Origin: Bacteroidales bacterium
Lineage (GTDB): Bacteria; Bacteroidota; Bacteroidia; Bacteroidales; UBA7960
NCBI GenBank assembly: GCA_003560165.1
Contig: PWJC01000052.1
Coordinates: 1 to 63,161 of the forward strand
Reading direction: 5' to 3'
Length of the DNA: 63,161 nucleotides
The notes under the pieces were generated by a model. The model worked only from the letters and a program-made list of their open reading frames with translations, was not told where the DNA came from and did not search any database. Made by a program: the position numbers and the translations under genes. Below are positions 1 through 8,235 of this stretch, piece by piece. Positions within the stretch are counted from its first letter, which is position 1. Every line of letters begins with the position of its first letter.

Positions 1-60
1 ACCTTCTACCTTCCACCTTCTACCTTCTACCTTCTACCTTCCACCTTCCTCCTCCCACCT
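1..60 (-). repeat. Modular repeat R1 (D module only, cut by window edge)
   Basis: Tandem 7-base units on the plus strand, ACCTTCT alternating with ACCTTCC, about eight units. It ends 6 bases from the stop codon of porU (minus strand). In the sense direction of porU the unit is GAAGGTA, so it is purine-rich and carries TAG. It matches the D module of R2, R4 and R5 and has the same polarity: D lies next to the stop codon. The rest of the element would lie to the left of the window. Confidence 0.85.
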
Positions 61-65
61 ATCAC

Positions 66-3000
66 TCACCTCATAATCACCAGTTTCTGGGTCTGTCCCG
101 ACTTCTGGCCGTCGGGTGTTTCCAGTCTGAGCCGGTAAAGATATACCCCGCTGCCCAGGGGCTTACCGCCGTCTCCCCTGCCATCCCAGTGAATGGGCTC
201 CGACTGGTAACCGCCTGAGGATACCTGCCTGAAAAGCCGGCGGACCAGCCGGCCGCTGAGGTCATAGATGTCGATGTGTACGTCCACCAGGGTGGAAGGC
301 TGGTTGTGACTGAAAGTAAACCAGGTATCGCTGTCAAAGGGATTGGGGTAATTCATGAGCTGGCCAAGTATCAGCCTGTCTGAGGAGGCCACCACAAAAT
401 GGAGGCTGGCCTCCGAAGGGTTGTTGTGGATATCCCAGGCCCTGAGCGTAAGTTGGTGCTCCCCGTCCGGGAGGCCGAAAAACGGATAGCTCAGCCTTCC
501 GCTGTTGTAGGAGTCGAGGTCTGCCTGGTAATAGCTGTTCAGCCTGATGGGTGCCGACGTATTTCCGTTGAGTATGGCCACAATATCATGTCCGATGCGG
601 CCGGTGACATTGATCCCGTTTTCGTCCGACAGGAAAGCAAGCAGTACCGGATTTTCATTGGTGGTATCGCCCGTGCGGAAGGTCGTGTCGTTCATGAAGA
701 GGCTGATCTCCGGCCCCCGCTGGTCGGGCTCAAAGCCTTCCAGGGTGCCTCCAATAACAAAGCCCCTGAATTCGCCATGGCCATCGGTATGGCCGTCGTC
801 CAGGTAATAACTGATCTTTCCGCTTCCGTATTGGTAGGCAATGTCTTTGGGCATCACAAAGGAAAAGCTGAATTCACCGTCCTCTACCCTGGCCTGCCCG
901 CGGTAAAGCACCGCGTTGCGCATCTCAAAATTACCGGGGATGGAGCCGGGGTTGTTCCCCAGGGTGCGAAAAACTGTCGTCTTGTCGTATACGGTCGGAA
1001 ACACCACTCCCTGGTACCCATCCAGCTTGTTCCCGGCGGCATCGGTCACATGCCCCGACACCTCGACCCGTTGAAAGGCCCTGATGGTATCGGGCATCAT
1101 ATCGGTAACCACCCGGTGCCGGGGATAGGCCATGCGCATGGAGGGATCGCCCAGCAATACAAAATTTCTCAGTTGCATGGGGGTGGAGGCGCCGCTGCTT
1201 CGTTGCTTGGCAATGCGGATGAGGTCGCCCAGGCGGTGATGCTGCCCTTCATCATCCCTGGCAAAGGCTATATTCATGAAATTCCTGTTGAGGACCAGGT
1301 TGGATCCCGACCACGCCAGGCGGGTAGTGGTGTACATGGCCATGGTGCCCCCCAGGGGTTTCAGCACAATGCTCACCCCGGCCGAAAGATCGTTGGGATC
1401 GGGCTGGTCGAAGCTGCTGAACTCGCAGGTGGCCGTCATGAATACGGGCATGTTGTAGGTATTGTTCCAGCTGCCGACATCTTCCATGGTCAGCACCCGC
1501 TGATGGGCCAACCCACGGGTGCCGCCGTGGCCGATGTAGTTGATCAGCAGCGCACCCTTGTTCACACGCTCGTTGATGGCCCTGTTCACCTCGGGGTATC
1601 TCGCCCCGCCGGCTGTGGTCAGCTGCTGATAGGCATCCAGGTAGATCTTCTCCACATTGGATTCGGGATGTGCATTTGTTAAAGCAGAAGAAAGGATCTC
1701 CGCATGATCCAGATGAACATTGAAATCACCGTCGTCGGCAATAAATACCACGGTATTCCGCCAATCGGCATAGTTCGACACCCCTGCGCCAGGCGCCGGA
1801 GAAGCCGCTCCGGGCTCCAGACCGGGTATTCTTTTCTGGTAACGGATAATCTTGTCGACCAGGGCGGAAGCCTCGGCAACAGTTCGCACAGGCAGCCTCC
1901 CGATGCCAATGTCAAGCACCCCGAAGGCCCCCTCTCCCTCGTGATCGTCGAGCAGTCCGAAATAATCGTCGGTCATGTATGAATTCCTGAACGACAGTGA
2001 GGCTTCGCTCTGGTAGGTGGGAATGAGATTCCCCCCGAAACCCAGCCTGTCTCTGTTGTCGATGGTCCCATTGCCGAACAGCAGCAGGTAACGTGGCAGT
2101 TGCCCGGGGGTCTGGGCTCTGTCGTAAAACATCTTCATGAAATTGCGGATGGCCGAAATGTCGACACTGCCCGAAGAGAATTCGTTGTACACCTGCTCCG
2201 TGGTCACCACCCCGACACGAATTCCGTCGTGTTCACGCCGGAAGGCGGCCAGACGCTCTGCCTCGGGCAGCAGTTCGGGGGCAGTTACAATGATCATGTC
2301 TCTGGGTTCCATGGCATGGAGATCCTGGTTCCCGACCCGGCCTTCCAGCGATGGCAACAGGTAGTCTGTCCCATCAAAAGCCAGCATTTCGCGCAGTTCA
2401 TCGCCGGGAAGGCGGAAAGAAAGGCGGTTGCCCTCCCTGACCACTTCCTGTTCCACAACATGGAAACGGTCGGTAACATCCCATATCCTGACCTGGCTGC
2501 CTGCCTGTTCGAGGGTGTAATTCAGCACATGTCCCGGGCCGGTGTTTTCCACATCCCTGAAACCCATCTGCGGGCCGGTAAGGGAAAGCTGCCGGCTGGC
2601 GTTAATTACCAGGTAATTGAGCCATCCCCGGGTGCCGGCGCCCGGGCGGTTGTAGGTGAGTGTCAGGCTGATCCTTTCCTGCCCGGAGGGGGTGAACTCC
2701 ATGGTGTCGTTCACCGAACGGGCATGGAAGCCATTGTAGTCGGCCGGATTGATCGACAAAATGTTCATTTGCTTGCTGCGCCCGCCTCCCGTAAGGGTAA
2801 AGCTGCTGGGCACAGGGGCCCTGGCAGCCAGATAAGCTTCGGCTGTAGCCTTTTTGCCGGGTTCCAGGCCGGGGAGGTCAAAGTGGAACTGCCTGGTGGT
2901 GGTGGCATCGAATATTTCGCCGTACCACTGCCTGCCACTTCCGATCAGATTGTGCTGATTGAGCTGATGAATGGCATAGTCTCTGAATGTCGTCACCTGG

Positions 3001-3938
3001 TGGGTGGCCGGCTGTTCGTAAACGGGCCTGCTCTGTATCCGGCGGCCAGGCCCGCGGTCGGCCGTAATGAAGTAACAGGACCGGTTTGCATACAGATGGG
3101 TCTGGTGCACAAAGCGCCCTAAGGCCTCCTCGTAATCCCACAGATCGGGCGAGCGGCCGTAAAAGAGAAGGTAGTCGCCCGGCCCGAAGTTGCCCTGGGC
3201 ATTGCCGGAAACATAGATGGCGTTTTCCTGCAGGTCATTCCATGCAAAGGCATTGTTGGCCTCGGGCAACATGCCGCTGCCGTTGCCATAAAGCCTGATT
3301 TGCTGTCTTTGCAAGGTGGAAGGATCCATCCCCAGGCTAAGCAGTTCATCGTAGCCCAGTCGGTGAACACCGGTCTCCTCAACACAAATACGGTACCAGT
3401 TGCCGGCCGAAAGCACAGAGCTTCCGGCCCATTGTTTACCGGGAGAGGGAAGCGCGGCCTGGTCAAACTCCTGGTAGGTTTCCAGCATGAAAGAGCGTAC
3501 TTTCTCGTACCGGTCTTCTGAAGGAAGGTATCTGTAAGGATAAAAACTGATGACCGAACTGCGCAGCCCGCCGGCAACCTGGATCTGGTGTTCCAGCCCG
3601 GGCGTCTCTTCGCGGAAACCTGCAGCACGCAACACGGCCTCTTCGGCAGGGCTGACCGGGCCGAATTCCGGATCAGCAATGCCGGCATGCCAGCTAAAAT
3701 GCGGAACCGTATTGGGGATCCTCAGTTTGTAGACCGGAAGTGTGGGCATGCTGTCGGTAAAGACCGCACTCTCGAAATACAATACTTCCAGGTAGTCGTC
3801 TTCGCCAACCGGGAACCGGACAGGCTGATGCCACTCGATGGCGATCCTTTCCTGCTGCTCCTTGCCAACGGCCGTCGAAGGGATAAAGTGCAACATCAGG
3901 AGGACAATGACGTATACGTTGATAAGGTAGACAGACAT
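66..3938 (-). CDS. porU: Type IX secretion system C-terminal signal peptidase PorU
   Basis: About 1,290 residues. PorU is the surface sortase-like peptidase that removes the C-terminal signal of type IX secretion cargo and attaches the cargo to the outer membrane. The gingipain-type (C25) catalytic pair is visible: His in YIGHGGTRG (near residue 798) and Cys in MTATCEFSS (near residue 838). The C-terminus is a type IX sorting-type domain (NYPNPF, then IYDLSGRLV, then GSGVYLYRL, ending in KLVIMR), as PorU itself carries. The start is taken at MSVYLINVY, which begins a hydrophobic signal segment; the longer frame to 4001 adds an arginine-rich stretch with no signal character. It is divergent from the PorP/SprF-like gene. 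PorV, its usual partner, is not in the window and may lie to the left. Confidence 0.9.
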   Translation of the reverse strand: MSVYLINVYVIVLLMLHFIPSTAVGKEQQERIAIEWHQPVRFPVGEDDYLEVLYFESAVFTDSMPTLPVYKLRIPNTVPHFSWHAGIADPEFGPVSPAEEAVLRAAGFREETPGLEHQIQVAGGLRSSVISFYPYRYLPSEDRYEKVRSFMLETYQEFDQAALPSPGKQWAGSSVLSAGNWYRICVEETGVHRLGYDELLSLGMDPSTLQRQQIRLYGNGSGMLPEANNAFAWNDLQENAIYVSGNAQGNFGPGDYLLFYGRSPDLWDYEEALGRFVHQTHLYANRSCYFITADRGPGRRIQSRPVYEQPATHQVTTFRDYAIHQLNQHNLIGSGRQWYGEIFDATTTRQFHFDLPGLEPGKKATAEAYLAARAPVPSSFTLTGGGRSKQMNILSINPADYNGFHARSVNDTMEFTPSGQERISLTLTYNRPGAGTRGWLNYLVINASRQLSLTGPQMGFRDVENTGPGHVLNYTLEQAGSQVRIWDVTDRFHVVEQEVVREGNRLSFRLPGDELREMLAFDGTDYLLPSLEGRVGNQDLHAMEPRDMIIVTAPELLPEAERLAAFRREHDGIRVGVVTTEQVYNEFSSGSVDISAIRNFMKMFYDRAQTPGQLPRYLLLFGNGTIDNRDRLGFGGNLIPTYQSEASLSFRNSYMTDDYFGLLDDHEGEGAFGVLDIGIGRLPVRTVAEASALVDKIIRYQKRIPGLEPGAASPAPGAGVSNYADWRNTVVFIADDGDFNVHLDHAEILSSALTNAHPESNVEKIYLDAYQQLTTAGGARYPEVNRAINERVNKGALLINYIGHGGTRGLAHQRVLTMEDVGSWNNTYNMPVFMTATCEFSSFDQPDPNDLSAGVSIVLKPLGGTMAMYTTTRLAWSGSNLVLNRNFMNIAFARDDEGQHHRLGDLIRIAKQRSSGASTPMQLRNFVLLGDPSMRMAYPRHRVVTDMMPDTIRAFQRVEVSGHVTDAAGNKLDGYQGVVFPTVYDKTTVFRTLGNNPGSIPGNFEMRNAVLYRGQARVEDGEFSFSFVMPKDIAYQYGSGKISYYLDDGHTDGHGEFRGFVIGGTLEGFEPDQRGPEISLFMNDTTFRTGDTTNENPVLLAFLSDENGINVTGRIGHDIVAILNGNTSAPIRLNSYYQADLDSYNSGRLSYPFFGLPDGEHQLTLRAWDIHNNPSEASLHFVVASSDRLILGQLMNYPNPFDSDTWFTFSHNQPSTLVDVHIDIYDLSGRLVRRLFRQVSSGGYQSEPIHWDGRGDGGKPLGSGVYLYRLRLETPDGQKSGQTQKLVIMR

Positions 3939-4130
3939 AGGGCTAGGACGGCAAATTGAGGCAGCTGCCCGAAGGCCGGGCCGGCGGTACCAGGTAAACA
4001 AACAGCCTGATCAAAGGTTTTGCTGCCATCTGTTTTGTTTGTAAGGCATAAACGGAAAAAAAACAAGGATATTTTGTTTCTGCCCGGCCCTGCGGGCTAT
4101 TTTTACCCGGGCCACAACAATTGCCAGGCG

Positions 4131-4138
4131 CAAAAATA
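4131..4138 (-). promoter_or_regulatory. Possible -7 box for porU
   Basis: CAAAAATA on the plus strand reads TATTTTTG on minus, an exact match to the Bacteroidota -7 consensus TAnnTTTG. The nearest TTTG-type -33 box is 26 bases away, longer than usual, and the leader to porU would be about 190 bases, so support is moderate. Confidence 0.35.
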
Positions 4139-4174
4139 CGTTATAACCGGGACCAACCTGCCGGCAAACCGACC

Positions 4175-5158
4175 ATGAACAGGAAATCCTCCATAACCAT
4201 TTACATGCTGGGCATAACCTGGCTCTTCCTTCATCCTCAGGGGGGGCAGGCAGTTGCAGGGCAGGATCCTGTCTTTTCCCAGTTCTTTGCCGCCCCGGTA
4301 TACCTGAATCCCGCATTTGCCGGTGCCGGACATTGTTCGCGCATTGCCCTGAATGTTCAGCATACCGGCTTTGCACAAACGGGCATCAGTACCTTCACGG
4401 CCTCATTTGACACCTACGCCGGATGGCTGCAGGGCGGACTGGGCATGCTGATCACCTCCGACAATCCGGGGGGTGCGCTGATGCGCACCCAGATCGGGGG
4501 CATGTATGCCTACCACCTGAGGGCCGGCAGGGACCTGGGTATCCACTTTGGACTGCAGGCAAGCTATGTGCGCAATGATTACCGCTGGGACCTGCTGGAT
4601 TTTGTTACAGAGGAACCCCCTCCTGCTGTCACCGGGGCCGGTTCGGCGAATTTTGCCACCGGACTTTTGTTGTATTCGGGCACATTTTACGGGGGGATGG
4701 CCGCTCACCACATCACCCACCCCAACCTCAGCCTGAACCCCGACAGCCTGTCCAGGCTCGCCATAAAATACAGCGCCCATGCCGGCCTCTACCTGGACAC
4801 CGACAGGGGCAAAAGGAGGTTGCGCAGCGGTAGGGATTATTTTGTTTCGCCCAATGTGATCCTTCAGAGCCAGGGCCACCAGACCCATATGAGCTACGGG
4901 CTGTATGCCGGCACCCAACCCATCATGGCGGGTGTCTGGTTCCGCCACTGGCTCAACTATCCCCTCCAGGACAACAACACCCTGGTATTTTTGCTGGGGA
5001 TCAGCATCGGGAACTACCGCATCGGGTACAGCTACGACTATTCGCTGGCCCCGGTTACCCCTGTTTCCCTGGGTGTGCACGAGATCAGCCTTTCGCTGCA
5101 GTTCGGCTGCCCCACAAGAAATATTCGAAGCCGTATACTAAACTGTCCTACTTTTTAG
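4175..5158 (+). CDS. PorP/SprF family type IX secretion membrane protein
   Basis: About 327 residues. The N-terminal hydrophobic stretch is followed by the family hallmark QDPVFSQFFAAPVYLNPAFAG. Members are outer-membrane beta-barrels linked to type IX secretion and gliding (PorP, SprF) that often pair with particular cargo or with the PorK/N ring. The body shows alternating hydrophobic and polar strands expected of a barrel (for example GGMYAYHLRAG and MSYGLYAGTQP). The start is set at MNRKSSITIYMLG, which places the signal peptide at the N-terminus; the longer frame from 4121 would precede it with about 18 polar residues. It lies between divergent porU and gldJ. Whether it is the core PorP or a cargo-specific paralogue cannot be told from sequence alone. 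Confidence 0.85.
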   Translation: MNRKSSITIYMLGITWLFLHPQGGQAVAGQDPVFSQFFAAPVYLNPAFAGAGHCSRIALNVQHTGFAQTGISTFTASFDTYAGWLQGGLGMLITSDNPGGALMRTQIGGMYAYHLRAGRDLGIHFGLQASYVRNDYRWDLLDFVTEEPPPAVTGAGSANFATGLLLYSGTFYGGMAAHHITHPNLSLNPDSLSRLAIKYSAHAGLYLDTDRGKRRLRSGRDYFVSPNVILQSQGHQTHMSYGLYAGTQPIMAGVWFRHWLNYPLQDNNTLVFLLGISIGNYRIGYSYDYSLAPVTPVSLGVHEISLSLQFGCPTRNIRSRILNCPTF

Positions 5159-5159
5159 T

Positions 5160-5167
5160 TAGTTTTG
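5160..5167 (+). promoter_or_regulatory. Possible -7 box for gldJ
   Basis: TAGTTTTG matches TAnnTTTG exactly and lies 22 bases before the gldJ start, directly after the stop codon of the PorP/SprF gene. No clear TTTG -33 box is seen at the right spacing. Confidence 0.4.
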
Positions 5168-5189
5168 TGATCGCCAAAATTTTCAAACC

Positions 5190-6665
5190 GTGAAGCATAT
5201 GACAAGTATGACAAGGAATCTGAGGAAGAGGCTGCCCGCATTCATGGCAGTGTTTGCAACTTCTGTCCTGTTGAGTTCCTGTGGCATTGGCGGCCTGTTC
5301 CAATCAGACAGGTCGGCTACCACCGGCTGGACCTACAACGACCCCCAGACGGGCGGGTTCGAGGTGACGGGGCAGCCTGAACAGGAGCTCGGCCCGGGGC
5401 TGGTGTTTATTGAAGGAGGCACTTTCGTGATGGGGCGCACCACCCAGGATGTGCTGTTCGACTGGGACAACATCCCCCGCCGGGTTACGGTGGCTTCTTT
5501 CTATATGGATGAAACCGAAGTCCGCAACCTCGACTATGTCGAATACCTGCATTGGACAAGCCGCATTTTCGGCGAAACCCATCCCGAAGTATACCTCAAC
5601 GCCCTGCCCGACACCCTGGTATGGCGCGACCCCCTGGCCTACAACGAACCTTTTGTGGAAAATTACCTGCGTCACCCGGCCTACCGCGATTACCCGGTGG
5701 TGGGTGTCAGCTGGGTACAGGCCGCCGAATACGCCTCCTGGCGCACCGACAGGGTTAACGAAATGATCCTTGTTCGCGAGGGGATACTCGACTGGAACCT
5801 CGACGAACAGCAGGGTGCCAACCATTTTACTACCCGGGCCTATCTCGAAGGAGCGTACGAAGGCCTGGTCAGGAGCAACCTCAGGGACCTCGATCCCCGG
5901 GGTACCGGCGAGCGCCGCGTACGCTGGGAGGACGGCCTGCTGCTGCCCCGTTACAGACTGCCCACCGAGGCCGAATGGGAGTACGCAGCCCTGGGACTTA
6001 TCGGAAATACCTTAGAAGAGAACATTTCCGATGGCAGGCAGTATCCCTGGTCAGGCCGCCATGCCCGGATGAGCGACCGCAGGAACATGGGTCAGTTCAG
6101 GGCAAACTTCCAGAGAGGGCCGGGAGACCTCAGCGGTGTGGCCGGGTATCCCAATCCGGGCGGAGACATCACCATGCCGGTAAAATCTTTCTGGCCTAAC
6201 GATTTCGGGCTGTACAACATGGCAGGTAATGTCAGCGAATGGGTAAAGGACGTTTACAGGCCATTGTCGCACGAAGCCGTGGCCGACTTCAGGCCTTTCC
6301 GCGGCAATGTGTTCCGCGCCGTCCAGCGGGATGAAGCCGGCAATGTGGTATTCGACGACCTCGGGCGGGTTGTGTACCGCGATCTGACCGAAGAAGAATC
6401 CCAGGACCGACGCAACTATAGCCGTGCTGACAACATCGATTACCGCGACGGCGATGCCGCATCGGCCATTGGCGAAGGCCGGGCAGTGTATGCCGAAGGA
6501 CAGACCCTGATCTCAAACCAGTCGAGGGTATACAAGGGCGGGAGCTGGCGCGACCGCATCCATTGGTTGTCGCCGGGAACCCGCAGGTTCCTCGATGAGG
6601 ACGCTGCAACCAGCGACATCGGTTTCCGTTGCGCCATGGATCAGATAGGAAATGCCAGGAGATAA
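5190..6665 (+). CDS. gldJ: Gliding motility / type IX secretion lipoprotein GldJ
   Basis: 491 residues. GldJ is an outer-membrane lipoprotein needed for stable type IX secretion and gliding machinery. A lipobox is visible (VLLSSC, Cys31), followed by a formylglycine-generating-enzyme-like (SUMF1/FGE) fold from about residue 66: FIEGGTFVMGR, YMDETEVRN, PVVGVSWVQAAEYASWR, RLPTEAEWEYAA, DFGLYNMAGNVSEWV, VYKGGSWRD and FRCAM at the end. The gldJ-murF neighbourhood is seen in other Bacteroidota, which favours GldJ over the paralogue GldK (normally beside gldLMN). The start is GTG at 5190; an ATG at 5199 would shorten it by three residues. A strong terminator follows. Confidence 0.88.
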   Translation: MKHMTSMTRNLRKRLPAFMAVFATSVLLSSCGIGGLFQSDRSATTGWTYNDPQTGGFEVTGQPEQELGPGLVFIEGGTFVMGRTTQDVLFDWDNIPRRVTVASFYMDETEVRNLDYVEYLHWTSRIFGETHPEVYLNALPDTLVWRDPLAYNEPFVENYLRHPAYRDYPVVGVSWVQAAEYASWRTDRVNEMILVREGILDWNLDEQQGANHFTTRAYLEGAYEGLVRSNLRDLDPRGTGERRVRWEDGLLLPRYRLPTEAEWEYAALGLIGNTLEENISDGRQYPWSGRHARMSDRRNMGQFRANFQRGPGDLSGVAGYPNPGGDITMPVKSFWPNDFGLYNMAGNVSEWVKDVYRPLSHEAVADFRPFRGNVFRAVQRDEAGNVVFDDLGRVVYRDLTEEESQDRRNYSRADNIDYRDGDAASAIGEGRAVYAEGQTLISNQSRVYKGGSWRDRIHWLSPGTRRFLDEDAATSDIGFRCAMDQIGNARR

Positions 6666-6686
6666 ACAGCCCCGTTAAAAAATCTT

Positions 6687-6719
6687 AAGCCCCGTTTGCC
6701 ATGGTAAATGGGGCTTTTT
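6687..6719 (+). terminator. Rho-independent terminator after gldJ
   Basis: A long hairpin: AAGCCCCGTTTGCC pairs with the later half ending ATGGGGCTT, giving 12 or more stem pairs with two G-U pairs around a CCATGG apex, followed by TTTTTC. It lies 21 bases after the gldJ stop and ends 16 bases before murF, so murF must depend on readthrough or on a weak promoter within the hairpin region. Confidence 0.8.
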
Positions 6720-6735
6720 CATCCATCTTGCCGCC

Positions 6736-8064
6736 ATGACCCCCAGCCCCGTTCCCGGACTCCTGCAACAGATAATCAAGGGCACCGGTGTCTGCATCGA
6801 CAGCCGCCAGGCCAAACCGGGGGAGCTTTTTTTTGCCCTCAAGGGCGAACACCTCGACGGCAACCTGTTTGCCATGCACGCCATTCGAGCCGGATGCAGC
6901 CTGGCCGTTATCGACGACCCCCGTCAAAAGCTTGACGAACGTTTCGTGCTGGTCAAAGACAGCCTGCAAACCCTTCAGGAACTCAGCAAGGCCTACCGCG
7001 AACTGCTGAACATCCCGGTGCTCGGAATTACGGGCACCAATGGCAAAACCACCACCAAGGAACTGGCCCATGCGGTGCTGTCGAAGGGGTTCTGTTCGTT
7101 TGCGACCCCCGGCAACCTGAATAACCACATCGGCGTGCCCCTGAGCCTGCTTTCGATCAGGCCGCCGGTGGGAGTGGCCATTATAGAAATGGGCGCCAAC
7201 CACATCGGAGAGATCGGGGCCCTTTGCGAGATCTCAAAACCCATGCTGGGCCTGGTCACCAATATCGGCAAAGCTCATCTGGAGGGCTTTGGCAGCGTAG
7301 AGAACATTGCCAGGGCCAAAACCGAACTTTACCGCTACGTTTCCGGCCAGAAGGGCATTCTCTTTGTCAACGCCAACGACCCCAGGCTGTTGCTCCTGGC
7401 CGGCAACAACCACAACATCTATTACGGGATGGGCGGAAAAAATCACTGCAGCGGCAGCATCACCGCTTCCTATCCCTTCCTCGAAGTGGCGTTCAGGGTC
7501 AACAAGGCATTTGGCCTGGCCCGGCAGGGGCAGGCAGGCCTGATCAAAAGCAGGCTTGCCGGAGATGTCAATTTTGAGAACATCATGGCGGCAGCAACCC
7601 TGGGGCTCTATTTCGGCATCTCACCCTGGCAGGTCTCTGAAGCCATCGGGAGCTACCAGCCCCACAATTACCGTTCACAGCGCATCGACACCGGGAAAAA
7701 CACCGTGCTGATGGATGCCTACAATGCCAACCCCAGCAGCATGGCCGCCAGCCTGGAGTATTTCAGCCAGACAGGGAAGGGACCAAAGGCCGTGATACTG
7801 GGCGACATGCTCGAAATGGGCAGCAATGCTGCCAAAGAGCATCTGTCGGTGCTCCGCCTGCTCGAATCAGGGGATTTTCAGCTGCGCGTGTTGGTGGGGA
7901 AGCATTTTTCCCGCCTGAGCAAAGAGTCTCCCCCCGGCACCCACGTATTCGAAGACACAGGGAGTACCCTCGAATGGCTCCGGGTACATGCCCCCCAGGG
8001 GTACAACATACTGATCAAGGGTTCGAGGGGCATTCGCCTGGAAGCTTTGCTCGACGCATTGTAG
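6736..8064 (+). CDS. murF: UDP-N-acetylmuramoyl-tripeptide--D-alanyl-D-alanine ligase
   Basis: 442 residues, a normal MurF length. It adds D-Ala-D-Ala to the UDP-MurNAc-tripeptide in the cytoplasm, the last soluble step of peptidoglycan precursor synthesis. The Mur ligase ATP site GITGTNGKTTTKE is near residue 97, followed by GNLNNHIGVPLSLL, EMGANHIGEIGALCEI and the MurF C-terminal features VLMDAYNANPSSM and ILGDMLEMG. The murF-gldJ adjacency is a Bacteroidota trait. The 3' end is followed by about 170 bases with a promoter for the next operon. Confidence 0.95.
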   Translation: MTPSPVPGLLQQIIKGTGVCIDSRQAKPGELFFALKGEHLDGNLFAMHAIRAGCSLAVIDDPRQKLDERFVLVKDSLQTLQELSKAYRELLNIPVLGITGTNGKTTTKELAHAVLSKGFCSFATPGNLNNHIGVPLSLLSIRPPVGVAIIEMGANHIGEIGALCEISKPMLGLVTNIGKAHLEGFGSVENIARAKTELYRYVSGQKGILFVNANDPRLLLLAGNNHNIYYGMGGKNHCSGSITASYPFLEVAFRVNKAFGLARQGQAGLIKSRLAGDVNFENIMAAATLGLYFGISPWQVSEAIGSYQPHNYRSQRIDTGKNTVLMDAYNANPSSMAASLEYFSQTGKGPKAVILGDMLEMGSNAAKEHLSVLRLLESGDFQLRVLVGKHFSRLSKESPPGTHVFEDTGSTLEWLRVHAPQGYNILIKGSRGIRLEALLDAL

Positions 8065-8127
8065 CGAACGCACTGCCGGGTTTGAACTTTGTCTCCATCT
8101 TTTTATTTTTTATCTGAAGGTTTTCCT

Positions 8128-8135
8128 TATTTTTG
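8128..8135 (+). promoter_or_regulatory. Likely -7 box for the symporter operon
   Basis: TATTTTTG matches TAnnTTTG exactly and lies about 100 bases before the symporter start. The gap 8065-8235 holds this box and no other clear structure. Confidence 0.45.
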
Positions 8136-8235
8136 CGGCTTTAATGCCTGTAACCATCCGGGCTGGCCTGCCGGCACCGGCTAGTTTTATCAGGGATTGC
8201 AAAGTTAAAGGGGTACTGCATTCAAACCTGTTGCA

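Noticed and set aside
1..60. CRISPR array as an explanation for the intergenic repeats
   Set aside because: Units are 7-8 bases with no spacers, no 25-40 base direct repeats and no cas genes in the window.
399..1682. 427-residue open frame antisense to porU
   Set aside because: Overlaps the catalytic part of porU, has no recognisable motif, and follows from low stop density on the reverse strand.
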